Assembly: GCA_009712185.1 (NCBI GenBank)
Contig: WASQ01000018.1
Location: 1 to 64,000 of the forward strand
Length of the DNA stretch: 64,000 nt
Reading direction: 5' to 3'
Source: Telmatospirillum sp.
Lineage (GTDB): Bacteria > Pseudomonadota > Alphaproteobacteria > Rhodospirillales > Magnetospirillaceae
Part shown: positions 34,341-42,813 of the stretch, one piece after another
How the letters are laid out: each line of letters begins with the position of its first letter
How positions within the stretch are numbered: the first letter of the stretch is position 1
The notes under the pieces: generated by a model
Database searches by the model: none
Told to the model about the DNA's origin: nothing
The model's input: only the letters and a program-made list of their open reading frames with translations
Program-made: the position numbers and the translations under genes

Positions 34341-35491
34341 ATGACAATCCCAAGGAAAAGCCGGCGCTGCGCCGGCGACGACTGCTCTGGCTGGTCGGGG
34401 GGCTGGTCGTGACCGGTGGTGGCTGGGCGGCCGCCGGTCTCCTGACCGATGACGGCCGGCGGTCGACCGACGACGCCTATGTTGGCGGCCAGTTGGTTCC
34501 CGTCATGGCCGAAATCGCCGGTACGGTGCGCATGATCGCCGCCGATAATACCGACAGGATCGAGGCGGGGACCGCTCTGGTCGACATCGATCCCACCGAC
34601 AGCCGGATCGAGGTCGGGGCCGCAGAAGCGGACCTGGCCCTGGCGGTCCGGACGACCCGCGGGCTCTATGCCGCGCAGGCGCGTCTGGCCGCCGAGGTCG
34701 AGGCACGGAAAGCCGATCTTGCCAAGGCGCGCGCCGATCTGGCGGAACGCCGTGCCATAGCCGCGACCGGCGCCGTGACCGGTGAGGAGATCCGGCATGC
34801 CGCGGACGACGTCCGCAGGGCCGAGGCCACCCTGTCCGCGGCGGAACAGGCCCGGCTCCAGGCGCGGGCACAGGTGCAGGGGGTTCCACTGGCGGACCAC
34901 CCCGCCATCACGGCGGCGTCCCATCGCCTCAGGGCCGCTCTGCTGGCGTTAGCCAGGACCCGTGTCCTGGCGCCGGTTTCCGGCATGGTGGCCCAGCGAA
35001 GCGTTCAGCTTGGACGCCATGTGGCTCCAGGCGACCGGCTGATGGCGGTGGTGCCGCTGGACCGGGTCTGGGTGGATGCCAATTTCAAGGAGATTGAGCT
35101 GGCCGGGGTATGCCCCGGTCAATCCGCGACGGTTACCGCCGACATCTATGGCGCCCATACCATCTACCACGGCCGGGTCGAGGATGTGGAAGCCGGGACG
35201 GGCGCCGCCTTCGCCCTGCTGCCGGCCCAGAATGCCACCGGCAACTGGATCAAAGTGGTCCAGCGCATTCCCGTGCGGATCGCGCTCGATCCGGCCGAAC
35301 TCGAACGCGCTCCCCTCAGGATCGGACTGTCGGCAAAAGTTGAAATCTCCGCAGGGACTTGCGACCGCGCCTCGCGGCCCCCGACGCCCCGCCGGCCCGA
35401 CGATGCGTCCCGGCTCTATGAGACGCGCGTGGACGGGGCCGAAGAGCGGATTGCCAGGATCATCGCCGCCAACTCCGAAGGCTTGAGATGA
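34337..35491 (+). CDS. HlyD/EmrA-type membrane fusion protein
   Basis: 384 residues with one N-terminal membrane helix (LLWLVGGLVVTGGGWAAAGL). The biotinyl-lipoyl half motif is VPVMAEIAGTVRMIAADNTD, followed by a long Ala/Arg/Glu-rich coiled coil (about 90-175) and the second lipoyl half plus beta domain (TRVLAPVSGMVAQRSVQLGR, VWVDANFKEIEL). It bridges the inner-membrane MFS pump and the outer-membrane factor. The start is in an ATGA overlap with the outer-membrane factor gene, and it overlaps the pump gene by 4 bp. The C-terminal 40 residues are a hydrophilic extension. Confidence 0.88.
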   Translation: MNDNPKEKPALRRRRLLWLVGGLVVTGGGWAAAGLLTDDGRRSTDDAYVGGQLVPVMAEIAGTVRMIAADNTDRIEAGTALVDIDPTDSRIEVGAAEADLALAVRTTRGLYAAQARLAAEVEARKADLAKARADLAERRAIAATGAVTGEEIRHAADDVRRAEATLSAAEQARLQARAQVQGVPLADHPAITAASHRLRAALLALARTRVLAPVSGMVAQRSVQLGRHVAPGDRLMAVVPLDRVWVDANFKEIELAGVCPGQSATVTADIYGAHTIYHGRVEDVEAGTGAAFALLPAQNATGNWIKVVQRIPVRIALDPAELERAPLRIGLSAKVEISAGTCDRASRPPTPRRPDDASRLYETRVDGAEERIARIIAANSEGLR

Positions 35492-37029
35492 GCGCGCCGC
35501 ACCGGCTGCCGGCCCCCTTGCCGCTCATACCCCTGTCGGGAGGAACGCGCGCCCTGGCCGCCGTCACCCTGGGATTGGCGTCCTTCATGTCGGTGGTGGA
35601 CATGACGATCGCGAATGTCTCGATCCCGACGATTTCCGGCAATCTCGGTGTCGGTCCCGAGGAGGGGGAATGGGCCATCACCTCCTTTGCGATTGCCAAT
35701 GCCATCTGCATTCCGCTGACCGGCTGGCTGTCCCGCCGTTTCGGGCAGGTCCGTCTGTTCGTCGCTTCGGTGGCGGCCTTCACGATCGCCTCGGTCCTCT
35801 GCGGTCTCGCTCCCGGTTTCGATTCCCTTCTGGCCTTTCGGGTGCTTCAAGGCGCGGTATCGGGGCCGATCGTGCCGCTCAGCCAGTCTCTGCTGGTGGC
35901 CGTGTTCCCGCCGGAACGACAGGCTCTGGCAGTCGCCATGTGGGCGATGACCAACATGGGCGGGCCGGTGGCCGGCCCCCTCCTGGGGGGCTGGATCACC
36001 GATCACTATGACTGGTCCTGGATCTTCCTGGTCAATGCTCCGGTGGGACTGTTCATTGTTGCCGCCACTCTCGTTTTGCTGAAGGGGAGGGAGACGGCCC
36101 GGACGTCGCTCCCCGTCGATGGATACGGCCTTTTTTTGCTGGCCCTGGCGATCGGCAGCCTGCAGGTGACCGTGGACCGGGGGCGCACATTGGACTGGTT
36201 TTCCTCGCCCGTCATCTGCGCGACCGCGCTGCTTGCGGGCGCGGGGTTTGTCCTGCTGATCCTCCGGGAACTGACCGCGACCCATCCCATCATCGATCTT
36301 GGACTGTTCCGGCATCGCAATTTCGCGGTCGGAACCCTGGCCGTGGCAATCGGTTTCGGTCTTTATTTCGCGGCTCTGGTTCTGATTCCCCTGTGGCTCC
36401 AGACCAGCCTGGATTACAGCGCGACCTGGGCGGGTCTCGTCACCGCGCCGATGGGTGTGTTCGGCGTTGTGCTGGCGCCCTTTCTGGGACGCTGGGTCCG
36501 CAGGGCCGACGCCCGCCTTTTCGCCAGTTTTGCCTTTGTCGCCTGGGCCCTGGTGGCCTGGTGGAGAACCGGCATGATCGCGACCGTGGACCCCGGGACC
36601 ATCGCCTTGACCTGCCTCGCGCAGGGTGTCGGGATCGGCTTTTTTCTGACGCCGCTGGTCAGCCTGTCCCTTGCCGGCCTGCCGCCGGAGAAAGTGGCGT
36701 CCGCCTCCGGGGTGCAGACATCGATCCGGATGATGTCGGCCAGTCTGGTCGCGTCGCTGGGCCAGACATTCTGGGACCAGCGGGCGCGGTTTCATCAGAC
36801 ATACCTTGTCGAGCGGGTCTCGTCCTTCGACAACCGGTTATCCGGTACTTTGGACCATCTGCGACAGGGTGGAGTGGAGGATGCGCAGGCGTTCGGCCTG
36901 ATCGCCCGCCAGATCGACCGGGAGGCCCATATGCTGTCGCTCAACGACTTTTTCTTTTTGTCCAGCGTCGCCTTTCTTGTGGCGATGGCCGTCATCTGGC
37001 TGGCCCACGCCCCGCGCAAGGCCCATTGA
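35488..37029 (+). CDS. DHA2-family MFS efflux pump (EmrB-like)
   Basis: 513 residues with 14 predicted membrane helices. The DHA2 opening is VTLGLASFMSVVDMTIANVS IPTISGNLG. The loop 2-3 motif is GWLSRRFGQVRLF, motif C region GGPVAGPLLGGWITD and the helix after it NAPVGLF. It exports its substrate by proton antiport through the adjacent membrane fusion protein and outer-membrane factor. The following siderophore-interacting flavoreductase in the same operon hints at a catechol, siderophore or iron-linked substrate. Expression is probably set by the LysR upstream. Confidence 0.9.
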   Translation: MSAPHRLPAPLPLIPLSGGTRALAAVTLGLASFMSVVDMTIANVSIPTISGNLGVGPEEGEWAITSFAIANAICIPLTGWLSRRFGQVRLFVASVAAFTIASVLCGLAPGFDSLLAFRVLQGAVSGPIVPLSQSLLVAVFPPERQALAVAMWAMTNMGGPVAGPLLGGWITDHYDWSWIFLVNAPVGLFIVAATLVLLKGRETARTSLPVDGYGLFLLALAIGSLQVTVDRGRTLDWFSSPVICATALLAGAGFVLLILRELTATHPIIDLGLFRHRNFAVGTLAVAIGFGLYFAALVLIPLWLQTSLDYSATWAGLVTAPMGVFGVVLAPFLGRWVRRADARLFASFAFVAWALVAWWRTGMIATVDPGTIALTCLAQGVGIGFFLTPLVSLSLAGLPPEKVASASGVQTSIRMMSASLVASLGQTFWDQRARFHQTYLVERVSSFDNRLSGTLDHLRQGGVEDAQAFGLIARQIDREAHMLSLNDFFFLSSVAFLVAMAVIWLAHAPRKAH

Positions 37030-37042
37030 CAGGAGTGGTTCC

Positions 37043-37804
37043 ATGCCCTTTCCCATGCGACAGCGGGATCCTGTTCCCGCCGAGGTGATTTCCGTTGTTC
37101 CGCTTTCCTCCCATTTCCGGCGTGTCACGGTGTCGGGGCCGGCGCTCCGCGGGGTGAGGGCGACACCCGCGCAGTGGATGACGGGGTTGTTCCCCGTGCC
37201 GGAAGACGCCATGCCCACCGCGCGTCCCTTTACGATCGCCGGTTCCGACCCCGAAGCGGGGCGGATCGATTTCGACTTCGCCCTGCATGGCGGGGCCGGT
37301 CCGGCCGCACGCTGGATCGTCCGATGCAGGTCCGGCGATACCCTGGGGTTGCTGGGACCACAGGGGGGATTTACGCCGGATCCGGCGGCGGACCGGCTGG
37401 TCCTGATCGGCGACGCCACGGCGCTTCCGGCGATCCGGAGCATTCTTGCCGGTCCAGGCCGCCGGCCTCCGGCGGAGGTTATTGCCGAGGTGGCGGAATG
37501 TGACGACGAACGGATGCTGAAGACATCCGGGGATGTCAATATTGAGTGGCTGCATTCCGCAGGTGCGCCGCCCGGCACCACCGGACAGATCGAACTCGCG
37601 GTCCAGCGCCGTCTGTTCGCCGGGGTGGGAACACAGGTCTGGCTGGCCGGCGAAAGCGACATGGTCCGCGCGGTGCAGACCCACCTTCTGCTCGATCAGG
37701 CGCTGCCCCGGACATCGATCGAGGCGAGGAGCACCTGGACGGCCGGGCGTCCGAACGTCCGGGAGGAAGTGGCGCAAATCAGCTTTGCCGGCTTTCCGAC
37801 ATGA
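37043..37804 (+). CDS. Siderophore-interacting protein (FAD/NADPH ferric-siderophore reductase)
   Basis: 253 residues of the SIP/ViuB family. The FAD-binding barrel has ARPFTIAGSDPEAGRIDFDF then HGGAGPAARWI (the family RxYT is replaced by RPFT). The NAD(P)-binding lobe has LVLIGDATALPAIRSIL and VWLAGESDMVRAVQTHLL. Such enzymes reduce ferric siderophores to release iron in the cytoplasm. ATG at 37043 follows AGGAG with 6-bp spacing; the longer frame to 36977 overlaps the pump gene. It is the last gene of the efflux operon. Confidence 0.87.
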   Translation: MPFPMRQRDPVPAEVISVVPLSSHFRRVTVSGPALRGVRATPAQWMTGLFPVPEDAMPTARPFTIAGSDPEAGRIDFDFALHGGAGPAARWIVRCRSGDTLGLLGPQGGFTPDPAADRLVLIGDATALPAIRSILAGPGRRPPAEVIAEVAECDDERMLKTSGDVNIEWLHSAGAPPGTTGQIELAVQRRLFAGVGTQVWLAGESDMVRAVQTHLLLDQALPRTSIEARSTWTAGRPNVREEVAQISFAGFPT

Positions 37805-37940
37805 CATCGGAGCCCACGACGGTGATGTGGCGGGGGATTCCCGAATTTGGTGGAGGCGGTCTCAAGGCTTGTCACGGAATAATCGCTCCAAGCCCTGATA
37901 CCGGCCCGCGCGAGACCGGTCCCGGTCAGCGCAGCCCTCA

Positions 37941-38010
37941 TGCTGCCTTGAGGCAGATTTCTCCGAAAGCCCCGGGCCACCCGCCCGCCATCCGATCGCG
38001 GGCCCTCAGG
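37941..38010 (+). repeat. Dispersed palindromic repeat, copy E
   Basis: Orientation as copy A: GATTTCTCCGAAAGCCCCGG, CCACCCGCCCGCCATCCG, ATCGCGGGCCC. It reaches the last codons of the YqaE gene on the opposite strand and lies between two convergent genes. Confidence 0.65.
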
Positions 38011-38200
38011 TCCGTTCCGTCATCATTTTCTCGATCTTCCGATCCGTCTTGTATTGCGACAGTGCGTAGACACTCCACAGGGCGGCGGGGATCCAGCCGA
38101 TCAGGGTGATTTGCAGCAGCAGGCAGATGATGCCGGAAAAGGGCCTTCCAATGGTGAAAAACTGTAGCCAGGGAAGAATAATCGCAAGGATCAGGCGCAT
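38006..38200 (-). CDS. YqaE/Pmp3-family small membrane protein
   Basis: 64 residues with two membrane helices: ILAIILPWLQFFTIGRPFSG then ICLLLQITLIGWIPAALWSV, ending in a charged tail with YKTDRKIEK. This is the Pmp3/YqaE pattern (usually about 50-60 residues), small proteins linked to membrane potential and salt or cold stress. The start at 38200 gives family length; the frame extends to 38266 without support. Repeat copy E touches its 3' end. Confidence 0.8.
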   Translation of the reverse strand: MRLILAIILPWLQFFTIGRPFSGIICLLLQITLIGWIPAALWSVYALSQYKTDRKIEKMMTERT

Positions 38201-38432
38201 GACGGCGGCCTTTTGAAAAGAGAAGGGAACGGCGAAAACCCTAGCACCGCAGACAGTGGTGGACAATAGTCTCCAAAAAAGATCGCAAATGCGGCGTTTT
38301 CGTCATGGTTTTGCCTGAAAGATGCGATCTTTCACGGCCCTTATGGACGTCCGCGGTCATGGCCGGCCCGGCGTTCCGGCATCGCACGGGATTTCGAAAA
38401 TCGCCGGGATATGCAGAGGGAAATCCTCTTGA

Positions 38433-39224
38433 TCACGGCAGAAGAACCGGTGCCGGAAAGCCGGTTTCCGTCGCATTGCCGCAGTCCCGCCGGTCAAACG
38501 GAAGCGGCGTCTCCGTTCCGGTTCCATCCTGGAACTCGGCGCGGACCAGGATCCCGGTGCTGGCCTGGCAATCCGGGCGCGACACGGTCGCCCGGACGTC
38601 GAGGCTTTGTCCCGCCAGGAGATACCATCCGGGCCGCGCGATCGCGAACGATTGTCCCCCGTCGGGGCGTCCGCCTTTCGCGGACAGCGTCCGGATGAAG
38701 GCGTGGACATTGCCCCGGTTGCGGACGGAAAAGCCGAGGCGACCGTTTCGTAGTCGCGAGCCGGCAATATCGGCGCGATGAACCGGATTCAAGGGGGCGA
38801 CGAACACCGGTACGGTCACCGTGGTCGTGATGGCGATCGTTTCGTCCGGTTCGCGTTCCGCCCGGGGAAGCTCGGCAATCCGGACGCGGTAGGCGCGTTC
38901 GGCCTGTTGCCGCGGCCGCGGGCGCAAAGTCACTGTGACATGTCCGGTTTCATGCGCCGCCAGGGTCAGGTCGGCAGGGGTTGCCGCAATGTCGCGGCTG
39001 GTGGTCAGGACCTCCGGATCCGCCTTTGTCTGGCTCCACGCAAAGGCGGCGATCCGGTATCGCTGCGCGACATCCCGTTGATTGGTCACCGTCAGAACCG
39101 CGGTGGTCTCCGAAGCGGCAAGCGACAGGCCCGGTGGCGAGATCAGGGTCGCGGCCATGCACGCCGGTTGCGGCATCACGGTCACCAATGGCAGCAGAAG
39201 ACCGAAGCAATAGCGAAGAATCAT
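38433..39224 (-). CDS. Periplasmic pilus-type chaperone (PapD-like)
   Basis: 263 residues. A signal peptide (LLLPLVTVMPQPACMA) is followed by two immunoglobulin-like domains: the first with SPPGLSLAASETTAVLTVTN and RYRIAAFAWSQ, then the chaperone-type VTLRPRPRQQAERAYRVRIA segment, the second with LGFSVRNRGNVHAFI. It resembles chaperones of alternative chaperone-usher pili, which donate a strand to pilin subunits. A small secreted protein gene lies 72 bp upstream in the same direction, but no usher gene is present, so the system looks partial or the chaperone serves another client. Confidence 0.78.
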   Translation of the reverse strand: MILRYCFGLLLPLVTVMPQPACMAATLISPPGLSLAASETTAVLTVTNQRDVAQRYRIAAFAWSQTKADPEVLTTSRDIAATPADLTLAAHETGHVTVTLRPRPRQQAERAYRVRIAELPRAEREPDETIAITTTVTVPVFVAPLNPVHRADIAGSRLRNGRLGFSVRNRGNVHAFIRTLSAKGGRPDGGQSFAIARPGWYLLAGQSLDVRATVSRPDCQASTGILVRAEFQDGTGTETPLPFDRRDCGNATETGFPAPVLLP

Positions 39225-39296
39225 CGGACCAGGCGGGGAATAAGACGAGCAGAGGGTGGACGGGGAGGGGACTTCCTCCCCGTCCGGCGGACGGTC

Positions 39297-39737
39297 TCAA
39301 TAACTGACGTTGAAACCCATGGAATCCGTGCCCGTGATGTAGGGCTGTGTCAGCACATGGGTGGTCGCCTGACTGACCAGATACTGGAAATAGAACGGCT
39401 GCGCTCCACTGACTGGCGTGCCGCTGACCTGGCTGGAGCCGGAGAGACCGGACAGTTGCCATCCGGTATGGCTGTTCGAGCCGAAAAGCCACAGCTTGAG
39501 ACCGGCCGGGGCGACGCTGGACGTCCTGATCTGCCAGTAGATGGACGTCACCTTGGCTGTCGACGGAACGTTGTTCGGGGGGCTGACGCTGGAGGAGGTG
39601 TAATAGAAATTGGTCTGGTAAATCACCGGACCGATGACGTCCTTCGACCAGGACAACCCCTGTGCCGCGGAGGTGCCGGCCATTGCCGCCAGCGCGATGC
39701 CGGCGGTCACGACGAGTGCAGGAATGCGTGCGTTCAT
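39297..39737 (-). CDS. Small secreted protein, candidate chaperone client
   Basis: 146 residues. A clear signal peptide (IPALVVTAGIALAAMAGTSAAQ) precedes a Ser/Thr/Tyr/Gln-rich mature domain (NFYYTSSSVSPPNN, QPFYFQYLVSQATTH) without cysteines, ending GFNVSY. Low charge and many aromatic residues suit an extracellular structural or pilin-like beta protein. It is co-directional with and upstream of the PapD-like chaperone. I do not recognise a named family. The start at 39737 is fixed by the signal peptide and GGGTGGG upstream. Confidence 0.65.
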   Translation of the reverse strand: MNARIPALVVTAGIALAAMAGTSAAQGLSWSKDVIGPVIYQTNFYYTSSSVSPPNNVPSTAKVTSIYWQIRTSSVAPAGLKLWLFGSNSHTGWQLSGLSGSSQVSGTPVSGAQPFYFQYLVSQATTHVLTQPYITGTDSMGFNVSY

Positions 39738-40359
39738 GTCCCACCCCATTTCTATGCGTTGACTGTTTCGATGGGCGCCCGAGACGGCGCCTGGATCTGC
39801 GAAAGCAACTAAAGCGGGAAAATTTGTGTATTGGAGCCGCGTTATGCGGGGATACCGTTCCGCCTGACGAGGACAAACATCCCACCCCGCACGATGGGTA
39901 TCCCGATGCGATCGGAAAGACAATCCTCCAGAAAGGACGCGCGTGATAGATAAAATGCCATAAAGAAAGAAAAGGTATGGAAGTGAAAATGTAATATAAG
40001 CCCCGTAATGAGCGGACGGTCTATCGTCGGTCCGGAGGCGCGATGATCGTTATTCCGCGTAATGGCGCATGATGGCGGCGTTGATCGGTCCCAATCAGCG
40101 CGGATTGGTCTGGGGCGGCGGGATTGAGCCGCGGCGTCGGCTCTTGCCGATTGCCGACATTTTTCCGGCGACGGGGAGGGCCCCGTCCATGAGCGGCATG
40201 TCATGGACGAGTTGAAAAACCCGTCGCCCCCTTCGTCTGGTTTTCGACACCGTCGTTGAAAGTTCAAACTTTGGTGATGCATGCCGGTGATAAACAAGGC
40301 GGCAGATCAACCTGCTCCGGTGTCGGAGACCGGAGCCGGGGAAGGGAGTGACCTGTTCA
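39738..40359. other. Intergenic region without recognisable genes
   Basis: A 622-bp divergent gap between the small secreted protein gene and the phospholipase/nuclease-like gene. It contains an AT-rich part at about 39940-40000 that may carry promoters for both sides. A 48-codon frame starting near 40070 has no ribosome site or family likeness. No repeat copy was found. Confidence 0.45.
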
Positions 40360-41784
40360 ATGCCGCCGATGCCACGATGTGTCCGCCGTTCGATCGGTCT
40401 GATCGCTGTCCTGGCGGCGACGGTCTCCATCGGAGGGTCATCCGCCCTGGCCTGGAGCAATCACAGCCTTATGACCTGGCCGGCCGTTGCCCAGATGCCG
40501 GAGATCGCCGGCCGCGACGTGCGGGCCGAGCCTTTGGCGGAGTTCCTGATGCGCGAGGCCCAACCCCTGGAGGCTGCGTTGGAGGCCGAGGAGCGCTGGG
40601 CCAGATCGCAGGTGTCATCCTATCCCGCGAGGCCCGACAATTTGCGGTTCCGTCGTCCTGGGGCCGGGGGCGGGGATGGAGACGCGGGGATTGTCGCCGC
40701 CTTTCTTCAGGCGATCCGTGTGAACCGGTCGATGCCGCTGGGGTTGTTCCTCCAGCGCAGGCCCGGAGTCGCGGTGCCGCCCGGCCGCCTGCTGGACTGG
40801 CAGGCGGTGGCGATTCGCAAGAACCTTCTGGACGATATCGACGGGGCTTTCGAACGCCTCGACAGGGGGCAGATGGTTGCCGCCGCCGATGTGGTCGCCA
40901 CGGCATCCAACGAGCCGGATTTCGGGCTTGATCTGGGGCTGTGGCAGGACAATGGCACGCCCGAGGCGGCGCTTTACGGGTTTGGGCCGCAGCCGTTTGG
41001 CAATCCGGCCATCGACTACAGCAGCCAGGCCCCGTTCCATATGGGATTCTATCACGAGAGCCGGATTCTCTATGCGGCCGCCCCGTCTCTGTCGCGATGC
41101 TATCCCGAGGCGCGGATCCATCTTTTCCTGACCCTGGCGCGGTTCGCCTTTGATCGCGGACATTCCTATTGGGGCTGGCGGTTCGCGGGATGGGCGGCGC
41201 ACTATGTTCAGGATCTGTCGCAACCCTACCACAGCCGCGCGTTGCCGGGCGTGAGCGTGGCGCGCACTCTCTGGGTCAGCCTGACGGACATGGCCGGATG
41301 GTCGGATGCCCGCAGGGATGCGATCGCCCTGGTGACCAATCGGCATATCGTTCTCGAGAACTATCAGTCGCGCCATATGGCGGCGGCGTTCCGGCGGAGC
41401 GACTGGGCCGATCCTTTGCTGTCGGCGCTGGCGGACGTCTCCGGTGATCCGTCGCTTTGGCGCCTGGGGCCGTCATCGGTCCGGGACGCCGTTGCCGGGC
41501 CGTCGGCCGATGCCGCGGACGCCCTCGACGCCCTGTTGCGGGTCAGCTTTCCCGATCGTTATGTCGCAGATCCCGCCGTCGTGCTGGACGACACCCGGTC
41601 CCTCGACCTGGAGCGGGTCGCGGCGGAGCTTCCCGCTGTCCGGCGGGGTGTCCTTGAGGCGGCCGTTGCGGACAGACTGCGTCAGCTTGGGCGCGACACG
41701 CGGGCTCTGATCCGAACGGCCGTTTCCGGGGATGGTGTTCCGCCCCATGAGGCGGGGGTGGCGGGAGTGGCTGTCAAAGAATAG
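40360..41784 (+). CDS. Zinc phospholipase C / S1-P1 nuclease-like secreted protein
   Basis: About 474 residues. After a signal peptide ending SSALA the mature chain would begin WSNHSLM. In zinc phospholipase C and P1 nuclease the N-terminal Trp of the mature enzyme binds zinc, so this cleavage is diagnostic. Further ligand-like segments are FHMGFYHESRI, WAAHYVQDLSQPYHSRAL (the HxxxD and H pattern of the family) and RHIVLENYQSRHM. It is longer than the usual 250-300 residues, with an insert at about 60-150. It probably hydrolyses phospholipid or nucleic acid in the periplasm or outside. Starts at 40348 (GTG) or 40360. Confidence 0.72.
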   Translation: MPPMPRCVRRSIGLIAVLAATVSIGGSSALAWSNHSLMTWPAVAQMPEIAGRDVRAEPLAEFLMREAQPLEAALEAEERWARSQVSSYPARPDNLRFRRPGAGGGDGDAGIVAAFLQAIRVNRSMPLGLFLQRRPGVAVPPGRLLDWQAVAIRKNLLDDIDGAFERLDRGQMVAAADVVATASNEPDFGLDLGLWQDNGTPEAALYGFGPQPFGNPAIDYSSQAPFHMGFYHESRILYAAAPSLSRCYPEARIHLFLTLARFAFDRGHSYWGWRFAGWAAHYVQDLSQPYHSRALPGVSVARTLWVSLTDMAGWSDARRDAIALVTNRHIVLENYQSRHMAAAFRRSDWADPLLSALADVSGDPSLWRLGPSSVRDAVAGPSADAADALDALLRVSFPDRYVADPAVVLDDTRSLDLERVAAELPAVRRGVLEAAVADRLRQLGRDTRALIRTAVSGDGVPPHEAGVAGVAVKE

Positions 41785-41986
41785 AACAAAATATATAATG
41801 CCAATCCAGGGGCATGATTGGATGATCCGGTTCCAACCTTTTGGTCTTATTATGAAAAACTATGGTTGTGTCTCGGTTATCGTTATCAACAAGATGTAAA
41901 AAATATTGTAATTTCACGAATTGTCCCTAATGTTTTGAGCGTGTCTCTGGGAATGACATAAAATAAATTTATAGTTGGGACAATGG
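41785..41986. other. AT-rich intergenic region
   Basis: A 202-bp AT-rich gap before the small membrane protein gene, with several A/T runs. It probably contains that gene's promoter. No gene was seen. Confidence 0.4.
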
Positions 41987-42490
41987 ATGGTGTTTGTATT
42001 TAGAGTTGTCCATCTGATCGCGATGGCCTCCTTTGTCGGCGGAGTCCTGACCCACATCGCCATTGGTTTCTGCTATGAAGATCTGTTTTCCGCTGACAGT
42101 TCGGTTGTCACCATCAAGGGCGTGGTGATGGACTACCTGATCACCGGAGGCTTCATCGGTGCTGTGATCTCGGGTCTCGCGATGGTCCTTTTGCCCGGCC
42201 GCCGGTTACGCCTCCATCAGTGGCTTGTCGCCAAGATCGTGCTGGTGTGTCTGATCGCCGCCAATATGTTCCTGGTGTTGCGCCCCATCGGCCGGACAGT
42301 GGAGCATTCCATCCTGTCGGCGACGACGGAATCCTTCTGGGGAGAGGACGCGACCGCACTCGGTTGGTACGAGGATGTGTTCGGGCTGGTCAACCTGCTG
42401 ATGATTCTCGCCGTGGTGACCATCGGAGTGGGAAAAATCGTCGGATCCGGTGATCCAACATTCAGTCCGTCCCGTAGGAAAGGTCGTTAA
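41987..42490 (+). CDS. Four-helix membrane protein of unknown function
   Basis: About 167 residues with four predicted membrane helices (FRVVHLIAMASFVGGVLTHI, LITGGFIGAVISGLAMVLLP, WLVAKIVLVCLIAANMFLVL, VFGLVNLLMILAVVTIGVGK). The His in helix 1 and the layout recall DUF2269/CopD-like membrane proteins, but the match is weak. ATG at 41987 follows GGGA; TTG at 41975 is an alternative. The RpoE-type promoter of the next operon (42451-42480) lies inside its 3' end. Confidence 0.65.
   Translation: MVFVFRVVHLIAMASFVGGVLTHIAIGFCYEDLFSADSSVVTIKGVVMDYLITGGFIGAVISGLAMVLLPGRRLRLHQWLVAKIVLVCLIAANMFLVLRPIGRTVEHSILSATTESFWGEDATALGWYEDVFGLVNLLMILAVVTIGVGKIVGSGDPTFSPSRRKGR
42451..42480 (+). promoter_or_regulatory. 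RpoE (ECF11)-type promoter of the sigma/anti-sigma operon
   Basis: TGATCC (42451-42456), 18 bases, then TAGGAA (42475-42480). This is the TGATCC-N18-TA architecture of promoters read by RpoE of the ChrR-controlled group. The 99-residue ORF begins 34 bp downstream, followed by the sigma gene, so the operon would be autoregulated. An equivalent promoter precedes the operon ending the regulon at 50400-50428. Confidence 0.75.
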
Positions 42491-42513
42491 GACCCTCCAG
42501 AGGGAGTGCAATC

Positions 42514-42813
42514 ATGTCGCAGAGCGATCCGTCATCTCAACTGGAAATGGGGGGGGCCTCCGGCCGGTCGGCTGGCCAGGTCAGGGGCCGCGCGCGGATG
42601 GCGGGCGATGGTCCAAGGGGTCATGAGAAAGCCGCCCGGCGCATGACGCCCGCGCTGATCAGTTCCGCTCGGCCGGGTTTCGCGTCAGGTGTCGATTTGC
42701 GGCAGTTGTCCGCCGCCCTGCGCGCCATCGCAAGGTCGCGTCTGCTGGCCCGCCCTCTTCTGTTGCGGCTTGCCGCCGCCTATGAGCTTTCCGCGAGCCA
42801 GTCCTGTCGATGA
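42514..42813 (+). CDS. Small basic hypothetical protein, first gene of the ECF sigma operon
   Basis: 99 residues. The N-terminal half is polar and Gly/Arg-rich (GGASGRSAGQVRGRARMAGD). The C-terminal half is helical and basic (VDLRQLSAALRAIARSRLLA, RPLLLRLAAAYEL). There are no known motifs. It has a fair ribosome site (AGAGGGAG) and its stop overlaps the ATG of the sigma gene (ATGA at 42810-42813), suggesting translational coupling. It lies 34 bp below the RpoE-type promoter. Function unknown; it could also be only a leader ORF. Confidence 0.5.
   Translation: MSQSDPSSQLEMGGASGRSAGQVRGRARMAGDGPRGHEKAARRMTPALISSARPGFASGVDLRQLSAALRAIARSRLLARPLLLRLAAAYELSASQSCR

Noticed and set aside
40072-40220. 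48-codon ORF in the divergent gap
   Set aside because: No ribosome site, hydrophobic pattern or family likeness; composition is ordinary intergenic.
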